A DNA stretch of 64,000 bases from Daucus carota subsp. sativus (Eukaryota; Streptophyta; Magnoliopsida; Apiales; Apiaceae), in assembly GCF_001625215.2 (NCBI RefSeq), contig NC_030386.2, positions 23,778,545 through 23,842,544 of the forward strand, in the 5' to 3' direction. Positions 9,476-24,400 of this stretch are shown one piece after another. Both the position numbers and the translations under genes were made by a program. Numbering within the stretch: the first letter of the stretch is position 1; each line of letters begins with the position of its first letter. The notes under the pieces are model-generated. The model was not told where the DNA came from and did no database searches. It worked only from the letters and a program-made list of their open reading frames with translations.

Positions 9476-12400
9476 GTACACACGAAAACGATGTCGTTTT
9501 TAGCTTATAATGTACTCACCATGCCTGCTCTGCTTCTCCGACTTGGATCGCTTTTTCTCATTATATTGCCTGCCTGCCTGCTTCTCCCACTTGAATTCAG
9601 TAAGATATTGTTATATTGTGATTATTATGTAATATATATGTATGTTTGTTTGTTTGTTCATGAATTTTGAGTTTGATCAAGTACTGGTCAATCCAACAGA
9701 TTGATTGTTAAGCTGTGTTTAGTGTTTGTTGACTGTGGAGTTGGCGATATGGTTGTTTAATGGTTTAGTTATTGAGTAATGCTACATGCACATAAACCTC
9801 TACAGAATTTTTTCACATAAACCTCTACAGAATTTTTTCATAGAATGACGTGGCAGCGCCACCTGCGCATGACAGTAATGGGCCTTGTCGGCCACTAATC
9901 TTGTATACAGCTTTTTTTTTTCATATTTTTTTTAGTTTACTTGCAAAATGTTAATTTAGTTTTTATTTTTCTTATACTTTTCAATTTTTATATTTAATGA
10001 TTGTATAATTTTTATATTATTTACTGTTCACTTATATTATTAACTTTTCACTTATATTATTTATATTTTATATTTAACACTTGTATAATTTTTTATATCT
10101 GACTTCTTATATCAATTGTTTTTAAAAAAAAATAATCTTTTACACTTGTCGGCCACTATATTTGTACGCCCAACGTCTATTTTTATTTTTTTATCTAAAA
10201 ATTTAAACTAACTTGACATTTAGTTCACTTACAAAAAGGTTATTTTAAATTTTTTAACCTCTTAAACATTTCACTTTTTTTATTTTTTACATGTAATACT
10301 AGTTATAAAATTCTATGTCTAATATTTTATGTCAAAAAATTGAAAATGATTTGGTGTTTAATTCACATATAAAATATTGTTTTTAGTTTTTCAACTATTA
10401 CGTAAGCATAAATTATCTAAAGTCTTAAAATTAAATATTTAAACTCAACTTTAAAAGGTGCATAATAATATAAGAATCTTAGTTAATACGAAAGAATAAT
10501 TATAAAATACATCTCCATAACAATCATGACATATTTGTCTTCAAATCAAAATTATCAAATCTTCACACACTAGGTCAAATAACAAAAGAGTACATTCATA
10601 AATATTCAACTTCTCATTCATTATCTCTGTTCTCCACTTCTCCGTGATTTCAACTAAATGAGGATAGGATGCTCATATGTGTTCCTGCCAAATGACAATT
10701 GTTGTAGCATGATCATGACTCCAGTGAGGAATTACCTGATAATATATACAAAATTAAATTAATATAAACAGTTTAACTAAAATAAAATATTATAATCCTA
10801 TTGTAAACAAATTTTATACCTCAAAGCCAACCTGAGGAGTATAATAAGAAAATGGTGCAGAAACAAAATCATCACTACTAGGTAAGTGATGCTCATGATT
10901 GTAGGTACTTTTTTCCAAACTACTTAAATGCTCCTGAAAAATTTAAAATTAAAAAATAACTTAATATTTCATAAGTACTTGGATTTTTTTTACAAAAAAT
11001 GAATAATTAGGTAGAAGTAAATACCTGATAAGTTTTTCTTTGATTTTCTGGTATCTGAAAATCATTTGAGTTTTGTAGCTCAACAATATTTTGATAGCAT
11101 TTGGAAGATGTGTCCTGATCAAACATAAACATTACTACAAAATGAACAAAATAATAATTAATAATAATACATGTGCAATAATTTTAGATTTCTTATGTTT
11201 TCTCAACTTTTTTCTTTTTACTTCCTTTTTTCTTTGTGATGGCTTTCTCAACCCTGGATATTTTTCTATTGGTTGGGGGACGACCTTATCAGAACTAGTA
11301 TGATCATCAAAAAAATTCTTCAGTTTACCTGTTCTTTCCACCACTTTTTCACACTTTGAATCACTATCCATAGCCATCTCAGCGACCTTATAGAAAGCTT
11401 CACACATCTTTTCAAATCTTTGTGTCTCTATGTTCACTGCCATAGTATTGTAGCTTATCTTCACCCGAGTATGACATCTTTTTATATCTTTTCTCCATCT
11501 ACTCATGATATATTTAGAAGGAATCTCATAAACTCTTTTGTGAATCAGAACTGAAATTGCATGTCTACACAATATTCCTCTAAATTCATACAACTTACAG
11601 TTGCAGATGACTTCCCCATCAACTTCTTTAAAGTTTACTTTATAAGACACATGCCTTCTTTTTTCACCAAACCTACAATCTTCAACAACTTCGTACTTTG
11701 AGCTATCATTTTGGATTGGAAAAACTTCACAATAAAGTTTTCCTTTCAATTCTTGCTGAAACTCTTTAAACTTTGAATTTGTATAAAGAGACTGAATCTG
11801 TTTCTCCATCTCATAATCTGTAATGCATGGATACATTGAGTTGTACGAGTTGAATTCTTCTTGATTCTCCTTCTCCACTTTACTTGCAAGTGCATTGTCA
11901 TATTGTTCTACAAACTGCTTTAAAGTTGTTTTTGAGTTGACATACCCATCAAAAAATGAGTTCATACTCTCACTACGTTGTGTAGTAGACATACCAGCCC
12001 AAAAAATATCCTTCACATAAATTGGCACCCAACGACACCTCTCACTGTATAGTCCAGTTAACCACTCATTATCTTGGAGCTCAAACCTTTCAATCATATT
12101 ATTCCAACTTTCCTCAAATTCATCTCTACTTAGGGAATTGTACACGGCATTTTTCAGAAAAAATTTGATAGAATCATACTCTTCATAACCCTTCAACTTT
12201 TCTGGCAACTTTTTCATTATATGCCATAAGCACCATCTATGCCGAGCTTCTGGAAATACTTCCGCAATAGCAATTTGCATAGCTTTATCTTGATCCGTGA
12301 TGATGGCTTTTGGTTCACGACCTGACATACACGTAAGCCATGCATTGAACAACCAACTAAAAGTTACACTATGCTCCTTTGAGATTAACCCACAACCAAG

Positions 12401-15400
12401 TAAGATTGATTGTCCATGATGATTTACTCCCACAAATGGTGCAAACGGCATGTCATATTTATTTGTCAAGTATGTTGTGTCAAAAGTAATAACATCACCA
12501 AATTCTTCATATGCAACCCTACTTCTTGCATCAGCCCAGAATAGATTTTTTAACTGACCTGCTTCATCCAAATCCATGATGTAGAAAAAATTTGAATTGT
12601 CTGCTTGCATCTTGAGAAAATATTTGTTGATGGCATTGGCATCACCTTCACCAAGTCTTAAACGTCTTACCTGATCAAGAAAATTTCTGCAATCTTTTTC
12701 AGTAAAAGGCACATTTTGTGGTCCCCTGCTTCTACCACAATAGACATGTAACTCTTATTAGGTCTAATCCCTGCTACATCATTAATTTCAAGTTTTCTCT
12801 TGATAAGTGGATTTAGAACTCTATTGCATCGGTAAAATCGAGATTTTTCTGGACTCAATACATGATTATGTTTCAGCTCAAGAGAATTCACTATGCAACC
12901 TCCATCAGGACCAATAATATATTTATTCTTGCCTTACAGTTTGTCCCAGCATATGGTTTCATACGAAACTCATTTTTTGATTTAGAAACTCTCTGACCTT
13001 CTCTACAACATGACAATATTTTGTATATTTTATTTCCTTCCCCTTTGGTTGATGTCCGTGAAAACACAGCAAAACCTTCTTGTTTAGCATAGTTTTCATA
13101 ATATTGGAGGACTTGTTCATAGGAATCAAAAAACATTGGTTCTTCTACTAATTTTGTGTTTGTTGTAGATTTATCACATTCCATTCTGTATTTCAAAATA
13201 TATGAATAAAGTTTAACAATATACAACAGAGTTTAACAATACACAATAGAGCTTAAACATATACATGTAGATTTATATGAAGAGCTTCACAATAATAGAG
13301 CTTAACAATCTATTAATGAAACATATACAGAGCTAATGAAACATATTCAACAATATACAAAATAAATAAATTAGAATATAGATATCATACCTGGATGCGA
13401 TGATAATGCTTTGTGGATATTTTGAGTAGCTCTGTTAGCAGAGGAAGAAGAGGAAGAAACCGATTTGTTTTGCGGGGAGCTCAAACATCAGAAGTTAGAA
13501 AGACACCGGCTTCTTTACAAGTTTTTATTACTTTTTTTTAAGTGAAATTATACATCTTTATTTAGTAGTAACTATAATTCATATTTGTAATCTTTAAAAT
13601 AAAATTAAACTTTTTGAGAAATTGATAAAAAAAAATTAGACATCTATTCAATGTACTTTAAAAGAATTTATAACTAGTATTAAATGAAAAAATAAATTAT
13701 ATAAGAAAGATATAAATAATAAAAAAAGTTAAAAGTGTAAGAGATTGAAAAAATAAAAATAACTTTTTTATAAATACAAGTATCGTGGCCGACAAGAGTA
13801 CAAGATTGTTTTTTTTAAAAAATTTGATATAAAAGGTCAAAATTAAAAATATAAAAGTGTTAAATATAAAAAGTAAATAATATAGAAAATATATAAATAA
13901 TAAAAGTGAAAAGTATAAGAAGTTGAAAAAATAAAACTAACCTTTCTGTAAGTACACTAAACATCAAATCAATTTCAATTTTCGAATAAAAAAATGAAAA
14001 TAAAATATATGTGTACAAGCATAGTGGGTGACAAAAACAAAAAATTTATTTTTTGTGAATTTTTTTATAAAAATTTAGATATAAAACTCAACAAGTATTA
14101 AATGTAAAAAATAAATAACATAAGTGAAAAGTTAATAATATAAGTGAAAAGTAAATAATATAAAAATTATACAATCATTAAATATAAAAAATGAAAAGTA
14201 TAAGAAAAATAAAAACTAAATTTAACATTTTGCAAGTGAACTAAAAAAAAATATGAAAAAAAAAGCTGTATACAAAATTAGTGGCCGACAAGGCCCATTA
14301 CTGTTATGCGCAGGTGGCTCTGCCACGTCATTCTGTGAAAAAATTCTGTAGGAGTTTATGTGCATGTAGCATTACTCTTATTGAGTTATTTATCAGCTTT
14401 GGTGATATGGATGTTTAATGGTTTAGTTGTTTATCAGCTTTTGACTTTGTCCCGTGCTGCTGCCTGTGTAATTTCTTTGATATACTGCCAACTTGTTAGC
14501 AGGGAGTTTTATGGTAAAAACCCAATCCCAGTAAATCATGGAGTTTTATGGTAAAAATCAAATCCCGATGAAATATGTTAGTATTTGCGAGGGTAAATGA
14601 GTCAAAATATTCTTGTTCTTCACAATTAAGAATGTGAATGTAGACGAGTCAAGTTATTCATCAACATTAATATTGTTACAAGTACATATTTATGGGTGTA
14701 CTCGAAAAATCAGACAAAATCAATCGCATAAAACCGACATTCAAAAAGTTATTGAACAAAACTGACAGAGCGTCCGTTTTGACAATAACAATGCCATTCA
14801 GTTGGATGGCACAACTCCATCAGATTTTAACCGATCAAAATTACGTGATCGGTTACAAGAGTGACGTGACTATGTTTAACTCGCAAAATCGACCGTATAT
14901 ACCCATACCAAATCAATGTTGACGGATGATTTTGTTCGATTTTTTTTATAGTGATGTGATGAGATGAATGATTCACGAGTAACATTTTTTGAATGGAGTG
15001 AAATTATTTATCATGTATATAAAATAAAATCGTACTTTAATTATTGATACATCAACTAAAAAAGTGATCATAGTTGACTTTCTTATAATCAAGCTAACTA
15101 TGTATGGTTTTCATTGGATAAAAGTAATTGGATTTGACTTGCAATAATCAAGTTCATGTATTCGTATCACGAGACTTAAAAACCTAATTCAAACTTCATT
15201 ATAAGTTATTAATGTTCATTATCAGTTATTTTATTATAATACATCTGAAGAAGTTATTCATCAACATTAACCATATTACAAGTATATATATGTTGACATG
15301 GATGAGTTAAATTATTCATGATTAACATATTTTCAGTGGAGTGAAATTATTCGTCATATATTAAAAACAAAACCACATTTTAATTATTAACACATCAACT

Positions 15401-18400
15401 AAAAAAATAATCATAGATTAATTAAGAAAGTAATCAGAGTTGACATGCTGGTAATCAAACTGACGGGGGTGTATTCGATTGGGATTTTAATGCATTGTTT
15501 TTAGTTTATGGATTTTAATGGATTGTATGGGATTTTGATTTTGTGCGGATTCTTGATGAAATGTCGCAGAGTTGATAGGATTTAAGTACAATGCTTCAAA
15601 ATCCCATTGAATTTGGTGGGATTTCAAAAAACTTAAAATACACTGAAGAATGCCACAAAATCCATCATTTTATGAAATGAAAAAAAATCCATCAGCATTT
15701 GAATACCATCAGATTTTAATGGATTTTAAACAATCCCAATTGAATACCATCGGATTTTAAAGCATAATTTAAAATCCCAATTGAATACCACCAGATTTTG
15801 TAGCATAATTTAAAATCCCAATTGAATACCTCAAGATTTTAATGGATTTCAAACAATCCCAATCGAATACCCTCGGATTTCATGAATGCAAAAAAATGCT
15901 TTAAAATCCCAATCCAATACACCCCTCTGAATAAGTGTGATTAATTAATTGGGTAGAAGTAATCGGATTTGACAATGCCACTAAGCTTAGGGCTGTCAAA
16001 AAAGTCCGAAAAATCCGATATCCGTCCGAAAAATCCGCATTCGTATCCGAGATAAAGCGGATATTATCCGTATCCGAGACAAAGCGGATATTATCCGCAT
16101 CCGAATCCGACAATTCCGGATACGGATACGGATATAGGCATATTCGTATCCGATAATATCCGCATCCGAAATTAAATATATATGATATTAAATATCATAT
16201 ATTATTAATATTATTCAATAACTATATAATGTGTGTATTTATATATGTATACATAAAATAATATATTTATATAAATTTTGTATAATTTTAAAATATTATA
16301 GACATATATCATAATTTTATTTGAGTTTAATATTTTAAAGACAACAAATTTATATTGAAAGATTAATAAGAATTAAATTTTGAATTAATATAAACCTTCA
16401 TTAATGATTTTAAATTTTTTACTCAGTTTTTAAACATTATTTTTTTGTTTTTACTATTTTTTATGATTTTTTAGAAATTTTAATAGAAAAATAAAAATTC
16501 TGATTAAAAATCAGATTCGGATCCGGATATTATACGAATCCGGATAGTATCCGTCGGATCCGGATTCAGATATCATCCTTTAAAAAATTTCGGATTCGGA
16601 TACGGATACGGATATGGATTTTCGGATTCGGATCCGGATCCGGATACAGGCAGATCCGTATCCGAATTATCCGTTTGACACCCCTAACTAAGCTAATTGA
16701 TTCGAGTCGTATCACATGACCTAAAAGTCTAATTCAACCTTCATTATTACTTATTAATTTTGTTAAATATAGCTAGTTATATTTTATAATATCTGGTTTA
16801 GTATGAGTCAAAATCAGGTGTATTCAATTCAAATTAAAACTTAGTCGAATATAAGTTATCATATAATAAATAAGTCGAATTAAAACTTAATTAGTCGAAT
16901 TAAAACTTAATCGAATATAAATTATCATATAATTAAGCTTTTAAAGAAGTTAAGTTGAGGGAAACTCTTTCTAATTTGAGACTTGGTGTGTTGCACGGGT
17001 GATCAAAAAACCGCACACACCGCATAAACCGCCCGCACCGCACCACAAAACGCGATTTTTAATTTTCGTGGTGCGGTTGCGGTTTGAATTTTTCACAAAC
17101 CGCGCGGTGTGGTGCGGATTATGGTTTGACATATTAGTAGTGCGGTTCAAACCGCACCGCACCGCAATATTATTATATATATATATATATATATATATAT
17201 TAGTGATTGTCAAATAAAATTATATTATACATCTATACTATACTATTAAAGCCGGAACATTAAAAGTTTGATCGGTCGGTACGCGGGCTTTTATACGGAC
17301 TTTTATAATTAGCGGGTTTCAAACAAAATTAGTGGGCTTCAAATAAAATATAAACAAATCAAAACATAAAACAAATATACGATCAAAACATAAAACACAT
17401 ATAAAACCTATTTGACTATACCAAAACTAAAGTCAAACCTTAAAAAATATTATAATATTAAAACCGAAACATTAAAAAATTTGATCGGTCGATACTTGGG
17501 CCAAAATACGGACCTATTTATATACCAATTATTCTTTTTAACTAAAATATGTTATTTTTTATATTTTCTAACTAAAAAACTCCATTATTTAAAATAACAT
17601 CGAAAAATATAGTAATTACCTTTTTAACAAAAACACATTATCTTTTTTATATTCTGACTAAAAAACGGATCTTCTACAATTAACACGGGCTACGTATATC
17701 ATAATTTTATTCTCACAATAATATATGTCTGTTAAATAAAAAATTTATTTAATCATATTATTATATCATAATTTTATTCTCACAATAATATTAGTTTAAG
17801 TTAAAATATATACGATAAAATAGCAAATATTATTACCGCCCGTGCATTGCACGGGTTATAAGCTAGTATATATTATTTATAATTATGTTATATATGTTTG
17901 TTAAATCTCTTCAAATAATAGTTAATTATTATTTTATCAATCTTGCATTACTATTATACCAAATTTGTATGAAATGATTATATTATTATAATATGTTTCT
18001 TAGTAGTTAGTACTCATATTTATTATCATATTTAAATTTTTGTTTGTGTTATTTTAGTAGTTGTTGTAGCTCTGAAATGATAAATATCATATAAATTCAT
18101 TACATGCAAAGTTTTTAATTATTGTATATTTAAATTTTACTTCTAACTTCAACTAAAAATATTTATTCTTAAGCATACAAACCGCACCGCACCAGACCGC
18201 ATTTTTGTGGTGCGGTTTACGCGGTTTATATGCTAGCGTGGTGCGGTTGCGGTTTGAGTTTTCAACCAAACCGTATGCGCGGTTTGGTTCGTGGTTTTAG
18301 CGAAAAACCGCACCGCCCGCACCGCGATCACTCCTGGTGTGTTGCATGCAAGGTTATGGTTTTTTTCACCCCATGCGCTCAACCCTGAAAATTGCACTAC

Positions 18401-21400
18401 AGTCTGATGACAGGGTGGTACACTGGTACTCCAGTGCATGTTTTTCTTTGATTATGACATTTGCCTTTTCCTGTCCTTCTTGCACCATTTTCTTGAATAA
18501 TTGCAAAGTCAGGGAGTAGGGAGACAGGACAAAGAATTTTTGAATGATAAAGAAAGAACTGACATTTAAAAGTTGATCTTTATCTCCAATAGAAGAGTGA
18601 GTTAATCTAGTATGCTTTGCAACTATACTAGGGTCATGTACTTCTCACCGGATATTATGTTAAAATAAATTGCTCTTTTAATATATTTTATGAAATTAGT
18701 GTAAAGTAAAATAATGTAGAAAAGGTTTAAAAAAATATTATTATGTAATGCAAGTTTATGCAATTTATCCTATTTCAGATTTCTCTGGACTTGCTTTTCT
18801 CTTTTTAACTATATATCTTAAAATAAATGTAAAATTTTCTGAGATAAAATTATGATCTTGTTTTGTAAGGCTATTTTTTCGACTAAATTGTACATAGCTT
18901 TTAAATCTATTAATTTTATGTTCCATTGATATATATTATTTATAAATTAGCATTGAAGATCCAACTTTCAAACTTTCAAATTCCGAATTTGATATAAGGG
19001 TTTGTCTCGTGTGTGCCCATGGGCACATGGTAAGTACCAAATTCTATAATTTTGGTGGATTTTGATTGGTGTGGTTGGTAAATTTGCAGGGGGTCCACCA
19101 TTATAAAGAAGTATGAGCCAATCAAAAACCACCAAACCTATAAAATTTGGTGCCTAGTGTGTGTAGAAAAACCGTTAATATAATAATGAAACACAAATCA
19201 AATTTATTGAGAAATTTTAGGTGCATATTTTTATTAATACATTCATATTCATATTTTTATTATCATTCTAATATGTTTTGTAAATTAGACCCTCACTTTG
19301 AAGTCAGTCTTTTAATACTTAAACACTTTATATTTAGGATATGATATATTTGTAAGTTTCTCATATATCTAACTTTTTAAACTTAATAACAAACATGCAA
19401 ATTTAGTTGATTTGGAAGTTTATGTGCTTAATAAAAATTTAAAATAATTTTAGATACAGTAATAATAAAAACTATACCGTTAACTTATGCACAAAATATG
19501 TGGCATGGACATGATTTTATCAGCAGGTCACTGGCCCATAGCCGCGGCCTTAAAAGCTGGCATGCACCAAACTTTAAGTGGTTTGTAGGAGCACCTCCGC
19601 CCTTCTCTTAATACTTCTCTTATTTATTTTTATCATGCTTATTAATACACATTTTTAATTGTGAATATCTTTAATTTCGTATAAATATTAAATATAAAAA
19701 CTTCACCATATTAAAGTATTTATAAATACGAGTTCAACAAGATCATTCATGACATATATAGTCTTATAGATTAGATATAAATTTGTAATTTATCTCATAT
19801 TACAGATAGTATCGACATATCAAATGAGCAACGTACGTGTTTAAAAGAGGATATACAGTCTCCGTTTTAAATTAACTTTAAAAAAAATTGAGGATGAAAA
19901 CTATATACTCTTTCCTTTACTTATAAATTAATTAATCCCCGAGCACGTAGATACTAGAGGGCAGTCCCATCTGCAGCTTTTGTCTGCCCGGGCTGTCAAA
20001 ATTGGATAATGATATTTATATTTCGGTCTTTCTAATGTGTGCTCGAAGGCACACAATAAGCACCAACTTTCATGAAAATGGCTTGTTTTGATTGGTGGAA
20101 TTGATGTGAATGCAGCGGGGCCATTTACATTTATTATCCATCCACCAATCAAAAGCTAAAATTCTCATGGGAATTAGTGACTATTGTGTGCCCTTAGGCA
20201 CATCATAGAAAATTCGTTTATATTTAACTAGCATTACCTATTGATAACTTGAGATCATCCGCCGAGAGGAATCGAACAAGTATTTGAGTTCTACAAAAGT
20301 TCATCCTAAAAAAATCCCTTTTTCTCCGAAGGATATACTTATGATTTCCCGTCTTATTTTGAGATTGTTTTTTCTATGAGTTTTACAATAGTATTTGATT
20401 AAGAATTTTGATACTATTAACTGTTTTGGGAGTAAATTTCATTCCACTTTTCAGAAAATTTTAGAATGTTTTCATTTAACTAATAAATTTCTCAAAAAAT
20501 TGTATTAATTAATTTTGTCATCGTTGCCCAATTAACTTAACTTGCAAAATGCACAAATTTACAACATATAATTATATATAACTGCACAAAGTAACAAATA
20601 TACAACACAAAATGGTAATAGTTCTCTTTTGGACATATCTTATTCAAGTCTATTTTTATTAGCAAAAATATTAAACAAATTTTAAAAAAGAAAAATTAAA
20701 CAAATTTTAACGAAGCACACAAAAATATATATTTTGTATGTGCTCTTCCACCTTATTTTCCACCAGGCCAAAAAATTGCTTTATTGCATGTCTCGAATAT
20801 ATAACGCAGAGCACATAAAAAATATATAGCACACACAAAGTCACCTTTAAACTTGTATTTTTGTCGCAAATTACTTGTAAGCCTATTTTAGTCTGCACCT
20901 TGAAGGCTTGAACATACGCAAAGCTATGTATATAGCCATTGGTAATAGTTGTGGTACAAGTCTTACCATTCTTGATATTTAATTACCTAATTTTGGTGAC
21001 TTGTACATAATCTTTATAATAATTGTCTTGATATATTGTTATTCCTCATATGTGAATTAGATCATCCATAATTATACTATTATATTAGGCTCACACCAAC
21101 AGATATAACTTTTATAATAATAATCTTAACATATCATTATTATCTATATATGTATTAGATCACCCATGACTATCCCATTATATTGGGCTCACACCAAAAG
21201 TCCTCCCCTTAACGCAATACAATTTCATAACCGAATTGACAATCGACATCAAACTATCGGTGCCAATGCCTCCCTTGAACGCTTGAAATGTTGCTATATT
21301 CCATTCGTACCCTCCAAGCCTCTAATATTTTTTACAAAATTACATATTCATATATAAAATCATGTGTATCAACCACAGGTATCTTCGTACAAGATGAGTC

Positions 21401-24400
21401 ACCTGATTCTTGCTTTCTCAATCCTTCAGCCTCTGGAATAATACTACTGGTATCATTCACCTAGATGATCAAGACACTGAAACAATTGCAATGATCCCTT
21501 CCATTTTCTTACATCTCAAGTCCAAACAAATATTTCTTGTGAAACAACTTCTTAAGAACATCATGATGGATCTATGGTGCAACATTATTTATGCCCCACC
21601 TTAACTTTATGTACTCAATTTTCATTTTTTATTATCAGCAAAGCCTTCATCATACTTTGCCACCATACAAATCAATTCCCGAACATTTTCTTAACTCAAT
21701 CCATCATAAACCTTGGGTTTTGGTAGGAATAAAAAATAAGAGATTCACTTTCGAATGCAAAGGGCACAAACAAAATATATAAAGCAGACATGTCTCAGCT
21801 TTTATTATTAATCAAAACTGTTATCAATAATAAAATCAATCAAACTAGGACACTCAAGTCTCACGATATTCAAACATATGCTCTTAAGTGAAATCTAAGT
21901 ATGCATCTCAAGTATAGTTATTAAACATACTATGACTATGTATATATAATTATCCCAATACGTAGACATCAAGCATTACCGTACTCCTTATACAAGACTT
22001 ACCATACTTGTTGTACAAGTCTTACCATTCTAATTATTCTATTTTGTGACCTAGACATAACATTATAATAAGTCTTAATATAAAAATTATTACCTATATA
22101 TGTTTTATATTGAGCTGACACTTAACATACCTTCGAAGGTATCTGGACACCTCAAGAGTCTACCCACTTGACTCCTGGACTAAAAGCCATCTTCGTTCTA
22201 CGTCCATTATTGAGCAAGTCAGGTGCTTCTTCATTGATTTTATCTGATTAAAATATTCTTAAAAAGTCTCACTTATTAGAATAATATAACATATATCTTA
22301 TATGATTTTGTACTTATAAATTCCACATTATCTCAAAACTACATATGGTTATTACCCATTCATATTTTCAATATCTTTACATGTATAGCACTATAATGTT
22401 ATTCATATTTATTCCAAGCACAACAAAAATCTTTCATTCATTTTCAATATAATTTTCATTATTTTGTCACCTTTCATCAACAATCTATATTTTCTCTTCC
22501 TTGACTACGACCTCCGACTAGAATGACAAAAACATATTAATTTACCACTACCTAAAATACAATCAACATTTCATATATGTTATTTATTTTTCTTATCATT
22601 TTATAATATATGTTGATAGTAATTTGGTAATATATAAAATATAGGATATTATTCGGGAATGTATGTCTTTGTTGAAAGTAGCTTTAGTGATATATATATA
22701 GTATTTTGTTAATGTTGTTATCTTCAAAAATATTGTTGAATTACAGGTCCAATGTTAAGTTATGAACTTACCATGGTCATATCTTATTATCTTAACACAC
22801 TCACTGGAAAGCTATATATCGTCCCGGGCCATCATAATACCCAATTCAAATAATAGAGGGAGACCTCGTCCCATTTTTCAAGCCTATCATAATATAATAA
22901 TCAATATTTTAATAAATAAAATATTTGAGGATCATAAATTTTGACTTTAATAAGACATCATATATTTTTTACATGTTAAAATACGTCGTTAAGGTTATGT
23001 TTTTTATCATTAATCAAATAATTACTTTAAATTCTGACAAAAAAGAATACTTAAATGCACGAAATTTAATTTTGGAGCCCAAGACATACCAAGTAACTCC
23101 AATATTCATTCATAAGAATTTTTTTATAATCATTAATATAAATAAAAGCAACACCCCTAATCCCAAAGCATTCAATGTTTTTATATATCTAATAATATAA
23201 ATATATTTTAATATATTATAGCACCCATCTTGCACGGTTGAAATAATAATTAATCTGATATTAATCAAGTGAAATATGATCAGATCCAATTTGGTGCAAT
23301 GTGCATCTTGTTGTCCTCGTCTTCAGCATCATGTTCATCATAAATATAAAAAAATTGAGGTCCAGTTAGGTCCAATCAGATGTCTTCCCTAATCTTCATC
23401 AGCACGTTCGTCATGATCATTAAAAAATGTTCTTTTCATTCCATTCTCTTTCGCATAACTTTCATTATTATCATTATAATGTTGATGAGGATTAGTATTA
23501 TCAATATCTTTCTCTCTTAATTGTTTCGTCTTAAGTGGATTCTCTCCGCCATCATATTTATCTATTCATATTAATATATTTCATGCCCACGAACACTTGT
23601 AGTACTGTTAACTTTTCACACCTATGAACTCTCGAAGAACAGCTATTGTTTTTTAAACGTACAAACTCTTAAGTAATGCTTTGCACACCAAAAACTCTCT
23701 TATAGTGTTAATAAATCCACAAACTCAAACTCTGTTATAGAGTCTATGTATTCATAAACTCGCGAAAATTTATTTGATGGTGATAATCTAAGTTCCTGTA
23801 ACATGTTTGATAATCAAGTCATATAAGATTTTAAGATATTACGTTACGAGATTATCATAATCTTACCATATACGTGTGTTTGTTATGTTTATGTATTATT
23901 AAATTTTATACATTAAAACATATATAATATAAAAAGAAAATTTACATTTAATGATATATAATTTAGCAAATAATTACCTAATAAATCTCTTTAAAACTGA
24001 TTATACTTTACATTAGAACATTGTTCCAACTTTTTACCATTTATGAAAGTTAGTATAGCTTTCTCCATTAAAAAAACATTAACATGTTCTTGAGCAAATT
24101 TTTTTATTTTACTAATTATATAATAACAATAATGTTAATATAAGAATGTAAATTAATATAAGAAACTTTTAATGAGACATTTTGATGCTAATCAAATCAA
24201 ATTCTTGTAAAAACTTATAAAGTGATTAAGTTTGCGGACTAAAATTTGAATTTTATTCAAATAGAATGCATGAAATGTTTGAGCAGAAGCATATCAATAA
24301 AAACTTGATAAGTTACATTTGTGTAACAATAACTCGTCTTTATATAACTCCGGTGTGTTAATGCAATAGAGTGTTTCAGTCCTCTCGGGACTCCACATTA

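Larger units (their letters stand above)
9778..14377 (-). mobile_element. Full-length Mutator-like element (MULE) with long TIRs
   Basis: The element is 4600 bp and is bounded by the 9-bp target duplication TTATTGAGT (9769-9777 and 14378-14386). The terminal inverted repeats are about 300 bp and run from AATGCTACATGCACATAAAC on the left to its counterpart ending GTAGCATTACTC on the right. A 25-bp word (CATAAACCTCTACAG and following) is doubled in the left TIR only. A transposase gene of FAR1/FRS type occupies the minus strand. Long TIRs plus a 9-bp duplication are diagnostic of MULEs. High TIR similarity indicates fairly recent movement. Confidence 0.9.

Noticed and set aside
14692..14922. 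76-codon frame starting [12 protein letters not shown]
   Set aside because: No recognised domain, and it lies in repeat-flanked intron DNA. Length is compatible with chance.
16971..17217. Two overlapping frames on opposite strands rich in His, Pro and Asn
   Set aside because: They are translations of the GC-rich hairpin arm of the TIR element at 16996-18335.
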